In this document: positions 8,050 through 10,498 of the stretch, in pieces | How the letters are laid out: each line of letters opens with the position of its first letter | Position numbering within the stretch: the first letter of the stretch is position 1 | Origin: Bacilli bacterium | Lineage (GTDB): Bacteria; Bacillota_I; Bacilli_A; RF39; UBA660 | Assembly (NCBI GenBank): GCA_029004695.1 | Contig: JAQVZB010000036.1 | Coordinates: 1-10,498 of the forward strand | Direction of reading: 5' to 3' | DNA length: 10,498 bases | The notes under the pieces: generated by a model | Seen by the model: the letters and a program-made list of their open reading frames with translations, nothing else | Told to the model about the DNA's origin: nothing | Databases searched by the model: none | Program-made: the position numbers and the translations under genes

Positions 8050-8130
8050 TATGTTCACCTATTATTATTATACCTTAACCATATTGATAATGCTAGTTTT
8101 TTTATTTTCTTAATAATTGATTTTGTAATT

Positions 8131-8169
8131 TATAATTGTGTTTTATTAAAATATGGTGTTTAATATAAT
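8131..8169 (+). promoter_or_regulatory. Candidate promoter region of the phosphoesterase-nucleotidyltransferase cassette
   Basis: Two perfect TATAAT boxes lie at 8131-8136 and 8164-8169. Neither has a good -35 hexamer at 17 nt (TCTTAA and TTTTAT). The first would give a leader of about 45 nt; the second would start transcription almost on the ribosome site. In such AT-rich DNA these matches are weak evidence. Confidence 0.3.
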
Positions 8170-8187
8170 CTAAAAAAGGAGAAATTT

Positions 8188-9723
8188 ATGATTAAATCAT
8201 TACTTAAAGATATTTATCCTTATTTATCAAAGAAGTTTCCTAATCGTAAAATATATTTAATAAGTGATCATCATTTTTATCATCAAAATATAATTAAACA
8301 TGTAAGAACTGAATTTAAAGATATAAATGAAATCCATTCTTATATTATTGATAAACATAACTCCGTAGTAACAAATGATGATATTGTTATCTTTTTAGGT
8401 GATTTTTCCTTTAAAAATAATGAAATAGCAAATATTAATCGTAAATTAAATGGGATAAAATTTTTAATTTTAGGAAATCATGATCAAGAAAATATTATCA
8501 AAAATTATCAAGAACTAGGTTTTGAAAAAACATTTATGTTTCCTGTTAAATTAAATGATTATTATTTATCACACGAACCACTTGCTTTTAATGAATTAAG
8601 TACTTTAGACTATAAAATGCGTTCTAAAGAATTTAATAAAAATAAAGATAATATAAATTATCATGGCCATATTCATGAAGGTAATGAAACTAAAATTGAA
8701 GATGGTTATATTAATGTCGCCGCCGAATTAATCAAATACCTACCCTTATATGTTACTAATACAGATAATGATGAAATAAAAGATCATGAATTAATTAATT
8801 CTGATATCTTTGATGATCTAGTTAATGAAACAGCTAAAAAATATTCAAGTAATAAAGAACATATTATTAAAGATTTTTTATATGCTAGTTCTTTAGATAT
8901 AATTAAAAGATATAATAATTTTTCATATATATTCGGTAGTTATGGATTTTATAAAAAATATAATTATATTTCTAACTTTTCAGATTTAGATATTGGTATT
9001 TTATACAATGAAAATATAAGTAAAAAAAATAATGTAAAATATTTAAAAAATCTATCAGATGAAATCACAATATTACTTAATTCATTTGAGAAGTGCGAAG
9101 TAGAATTTTTTAAACGATATGAAAGTATTAATATAATATTTGCTCATTATGCCGATGGTAAAGGATTAAAATTTAATACTGGTATTGATGTAAGTTGTAA
9201 TCCAATCGCATATGATAAACCTCATGATTTTATTAATTTAAAAAGTAATACTTTAATTGAAGAGGCATATCCAGAATTAAAAAATGAATATCATCTTCCT
9301 AATTATGTAGGGAAATATTATTCTAATAACTGGGAATTAGCTAATTTATTAATTCAATTATTTTTTCAAAAAAGTTTTGAGCAAAATAAAACGCAAATAA
9401 TAAAAAAAATTAATTATTTAATAAATAAAAAAGAGCCATTTATTTTAAATACTTTAGAAGATGATTTAATAAGATGCTTTATTAAAAATATTCATTTATT
9501 ATGTTCAAGATCAAGATATAGTGAAATTGAATATATTAGATATATTAAAAAAGATTTATTAATTTATATAAATGTTTTAAAAACCGAAATAAAACATTTT
9601 ATAAATTATATAATTATGGATGATAATTCGGAATTTAATAAAAACTTCAATGATATATTTTCTCAATATGATCAAAAATCAATTCCAGAAGTATGTAAAA
9701 AATTAATTAAAACAAGATTATAA
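8188..9723 (+). CDS. Metallophosphoesterase-nucleotidyltransferase fusion protein
   Basis: The 511-aa protein has two recognisable enzyme domains. Residues 20-185 are a calcineurin-like metallophosphoesterase with the full metal-site set: SDHHFYH (Asp27, His29, His32), GDF (Asp72), GNHD (Asn97, His98), SHEP (His129) and GHIH (His161, His163). Residues about 225-345 resemble a Pol-beta-type minimal nucleotidyltransferase: FGS (249-251), then SDLDIG (Asp266, Asp268), with a likely third carboxylate at Asp334 in TGIDVSC. The remainder (about 350-511) is predicted helical and unrecognised. The first domain would hydrolyse a phosphoester; the second would transfer a nucleotide to RNA, protein or a small molecule. 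Targets are unknown. No signal or membrane segment, so cytosolic. AAGGAG lies 7 nt before the ATG. The next gene starts 17 bp on. Fusion of these two domains is unusual to my knowledge; I know no name for it. Confidence 0.8.
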   Translation: MIKSLLKDIYPYLSKKFPNRKIYLISDHHFYHQNIIKHVRTEFKDINEIHSYIIDKHNSVVTNDDIVIFLGDFSFKNNEIANINRKLNGIKFLILGNHDQENIIKNYQELGFEKTFMFPVKLNDYYLSHEPLAFNELSTLDYKMRSKEFNKNKDNINYHGHIHEGNETKIEDGYINVAAELIKYLPLYVTNTDNDEIKDHELINSDIFDDLVNETAKKYSSNKEHIIKDFLYASSLDIIKRYNNFSYIFGSYGFYKKYNYISNFSDLDIGILYNENISKKNNVKYLKNLSDEITILLNSFEKCEVEFFKRYESINIIFAHYADGKGLKFNTGIDVSCNPIAYDKPHDFINLKSNTLIEEAYPELKNEYHLPNYVGKYYSNNWELANLLIQLFFQKSFEQNKTQIIKKINYLINKKEPFILNTLEDDLIRCFIKNIHLLCSRSRYSEIEYIRYIKKDLLIYINVLKTEIKHFINYIIMDDNSEFNKNFNDIFSQYDQKSIPEVCKKLIKTRL

Positions 9724-9740
9724 TAATTAAGGAGAGTTTT

Positions 9741-10265
9741 ATGTTAAGAATATTTGAAGGCCAAATAATGTATTTAATTGACCAAGGAAGCTATAATATC
9801 TATTTTCTTACCGAAGATATAAAAAATTATATATCAATTCTAAGTTTTTATAAAAGTGATGATTTTGCCATATGTGGAGATACATTAGAACATACTCCTT
9901 TACAAAATGGTAGATTAGAAATATTAATCGATAATAATAATTTATTTTATGAACCACTTCAGAAATTTTTAGGTAATAATGAATCCATAACAATTGAAGA
10001 TGATATGACTCCAAGAAAACATGGTAAAAAAGTTATTTTTGAAAGAACAGAAAATAACAATATAAAAATCTTATTTAAATATTTAGAGATAGAAACATTA
10101 AATGCTTATGGGATAAATATTAAAAATATTTTATTTGATTTAAGAAGCAAACTTGATCAAGATAAAACTGATATAAAAGACCGATTACATGGTTTATTTA
10201 ATGATTTATATAATGTTTTTAAAGATTATGATAAAGATAACGCGCCAAAGAAATTAATTAAATAA
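9741..10265 (+). CDS. Unknown 174-aa protein paired with the phosphoesterase-nucleotidyltransferase
   Basis: I do not recognise this protein. It is soluble, with no signal or membrane segment. The N-terminal 110 residues look mostly beta-rich (MLRIFEGQIMYLIDQG, RLEILIDNNNLFY, KKVIFER, NIKILFKYLEIE), and the last 50 are helical and highly charged (DLRSKLDQDKTDIKDRL to the Lys-rich end KKLIK). The start is firm: AAGGAGAG lies 5 nt before the ATG, and the gene follows the fusion protein by 17 bp on the same strand, so the two are very probably co-transcribed. A binding partner, immunity or antitoxin role, or a substrate-recognition role is possible by analogy with other two-gene modules containing nucleotidyltransferases, but nothing in the sequence chooses between them. 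Its stop codon lies within the tail of a minus-strand terminator. Confidence 0.75.
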   Translation: MLRIFEGQIMYLIDQGSYNIYFLTEDIKNYISILSFYKSDDFAICGDTLEHTPLQNGRLEILIDNNNLFYEPLQKFLGNNESITIEDDMTPRKHGKKVIFERTENNNIKILFKYLEIETLNAYGINIKNILFDLRSKLDQDKTDIKDRLHGLFNDLYNVFKDYDKDNAPKKLIK

Positions 10266-10284
10266 AAAGCCTCCATAAGGAGGC
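10261..10284 (-). terminator. Minus-strand terminator abutting the 174-aa gene
   Basis: On the minus strand GCCTCC, loop TTAT, GGAGGC is followed by TTTTTATTT. The plus strand has no T-run after this stem, so it is oriented to stop transcripts coming from the right. It implies a minus-strand transcription unit between here and the window edge. Confidence 0.75.
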
Positions 10285-10313
10285 GCACTTAAAAAGTGAA
10301 AAACCACATAATG

Positions 10314-10330
10314 TGCACTAATTAAATGTA
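10314..10330 (+). repeat. Direct repeat, copy 1
   Basis: TGCACTAATTAAATGTA, 17 bp, matching 10433-10449 at 16 of 17 positions. It falls between the three-hairpin cluster and the 26-bp palindrome. Confidence 0.6.
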
Positions 10331-10373
10331 TTAATAGTATATTCAATATTTTAAAAATTATTTCTATATAAAG

Positions 10374-10399
10374 CAAAAACTAGCATATGCTAGTTTTTG
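10374..10399. terminator. 26-bp perfect palindrome, likely bidirectional terminator
   Basis: The arms CAAAAACTAGCAT and ATGCTAGTTTTTG are exact inverses. On either strand the CTAGCA/TGCTAG stem is followed by five T, so it can terminate the plus-strand cassette mRNA (108 bp past the last stop) and a minus-strand RNA from the right. Its perfect symmetry would also suit a dimeric DNA-binding protein. Confidence 0.6.
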
Positions 10400-10416
10400 A
10401 AAACACTACTTCCATA

Positions 10417-10430
10417 TATGTATATACATA
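10417..10430. repeat. 14-bp AT palindrome downstream of the minus-strand promoter
   Basis: TATGTATATACATA is a perfect inverted repeat about 25-40 bp downstream of the -10 box. It could form a 5' hairpin in the transcript or serve as an operator; being almost all A and T, chance is also possible. Confidence 0.35.
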
Positions 10431-10432
10431 CA

Positions 10433-10449
10433 TGCATTAATTAAATGTA
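10433..10449 (+). repeat. Direct repeat, copy 2
   Basis: TGCATTAATTAAATGTA, one mismatch from 10314-10330. It spans the expected start site of the minus-strand transcript, so the transcript would carry the complement of the sequence at both ends. Confidence 0.6.
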
Positions 10450-10454
10450 ATTAA

Positions 10455-10483
10455 ATTATATCTTTTTTTTTAATTGTTGTCAA
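10455..10483 (-). promoter_or_regulatory. Perfect-consensus sigma-A promoter on the minus strand
   Basis: TTGACA (10478-10483), a 17-nt spacer rich in A, and TATAAT (10455-10460): 12 of 12 consensus bases with ideal spacing. This is the strongest promoter in the window and it points left, toward the end of the cassette, where no minus-strand protein gene is visible. An AAGGAGG just upstream (10485-10491) has no usable start codon. Confidence 0.8.
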
Positions 10484-10498
10484 TCCTCCTTAACAACT

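Larger units (their letters stand above)
10265..10448 (-). ncRNA. Candidate small minus-strand RNA facing the cassette
   Basis: Between a perfect-consensus promoter (start near 10448) and the terminator at 10261-10284 there is room for a transcript of about 185 nt, or about 75 nt if it stops at the 26-bp palindrome (10374-10399). No convincing reading frame lies inside; the short frames lack a ribosome site. Near its 3' end, three hairpins follow one another: CACAT/ATGTG (10305-10315), CACTT/AAGTG (10286-10298) and GCCTCC/GGAGGC (10269-10284). The family is unknown. It does not obviously match 6S RNA, SRP RNA, RNase P RNA or tmRNA. It could be a regulator of the convergent genes, or the leader of something I cannot see. 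Confidence 0.4.

Noticed and set aside
8067..8072. Minus-strand TATAAT as the rnc promoter
   Set aside because: The start site would fall on the ribosome site, leaving almost no leader, and no -35 is visible. The rnc promoter could not be placed.
9472..9495. HEPN RNase motif (Arg429-x6-His436) in the tail of the fusion protein
   Set aside because: The residue after Arg is Cys rather than the usual polar Asn, Asp or His, and one R-x6-H match in a helical region is weak. No HEPN claim is made.
10261..10330. The three serial hairpins read as a tracrRNA 3' end or other CRISPR part
   Set aside because: No CRISPR repeat-spacer array and no cas gene is in the window, and no anti-repeat can be tested. 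The likeness is only in general layout.
10381..10483. Short minus-strand reading frames (about 11-17 codons) as a type I toxin peptide or leader peptide
   Set aside because: None has a ribosome site at proper spacing. The AAGGAGG at 10485-10491 is followed too closely by TTG, and that TTG is part of the -35 box.
1..10498. Mycoplasma/Spiroplasma code (TGA as Trp)
   Set aside because: Tryptophans I checked are TGG, and rnc terminates at a TGA that overlaps the smc start codon.

Overview
The window looks like chromosomal DNA of a very AT-rich, low-GC Gram-positive bacterium of the Bacilli/Mollicutes-related type, for example an uncultured gut RF39- or Erysipelotrichales-like lineage (this placement is inference). 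It uses the standard bacterial code: Trp is TGG, and rnc ends in a TGA that overlaps the smc start as ATGA, so this is not the Mycoplasma code. Shine-Dalgarno sites of the AGGTGA type recur.

Positions 1-8049 are all minus strand. Read in the direction of transcription they are: rnc (RNase III) and smc (a compact 980-aa chromosome-organising ATPase), overlapping by 4 bp and closed by a hairpin terminator; a three-gene unit of a SpoIIP-like cell-wall hydrolase, a 110-aa single-pass membrane protein and an ATP-grasp enzyme of the sugar-transfer-associated type; a tRNA-Arg(UCU) with its own promoter and terminator; an AMP-forming acyl-CoA synthetase-like ligase with a strong terminator; and, at the left edge, the first 12 codons of another gene. 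These are housekeeping or envelope functions.

Positions 8188-10265 are plus strand and differ in character. They hold a two-gene cassette: a 511-aa protein joining a calcineurin-like metallophosphoesterase domain to a Pol-beta-type nucleotidyltransferase domain with a helical tail, then a 174-aa protein I do not recognise. They are 17 bp apart, each with a good ribosome binding site. The cassette lies divergently upstream of rnc.

Positions 10266-10498 carry no convincing gene but are dense in structure: a perfect-consensus promoter on the minus strand (TTGACA, 17-nt spacer, TATAAT), a 14-bp and a 26-bp perfect palindrome, two 17-bp direct repeats, and a run of three hairpins ending in a minus-strand terminator that touches the stop codon of the 174-aa gene. 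The simplest reading is a small minus-strand RNA of about 75 or 185 nt facing the cassette. The cassette plus this candidate RNA is the most likely undescribed system in the window; a role in defence, toxin-antitoxin or RNA-end processing is conjecture.
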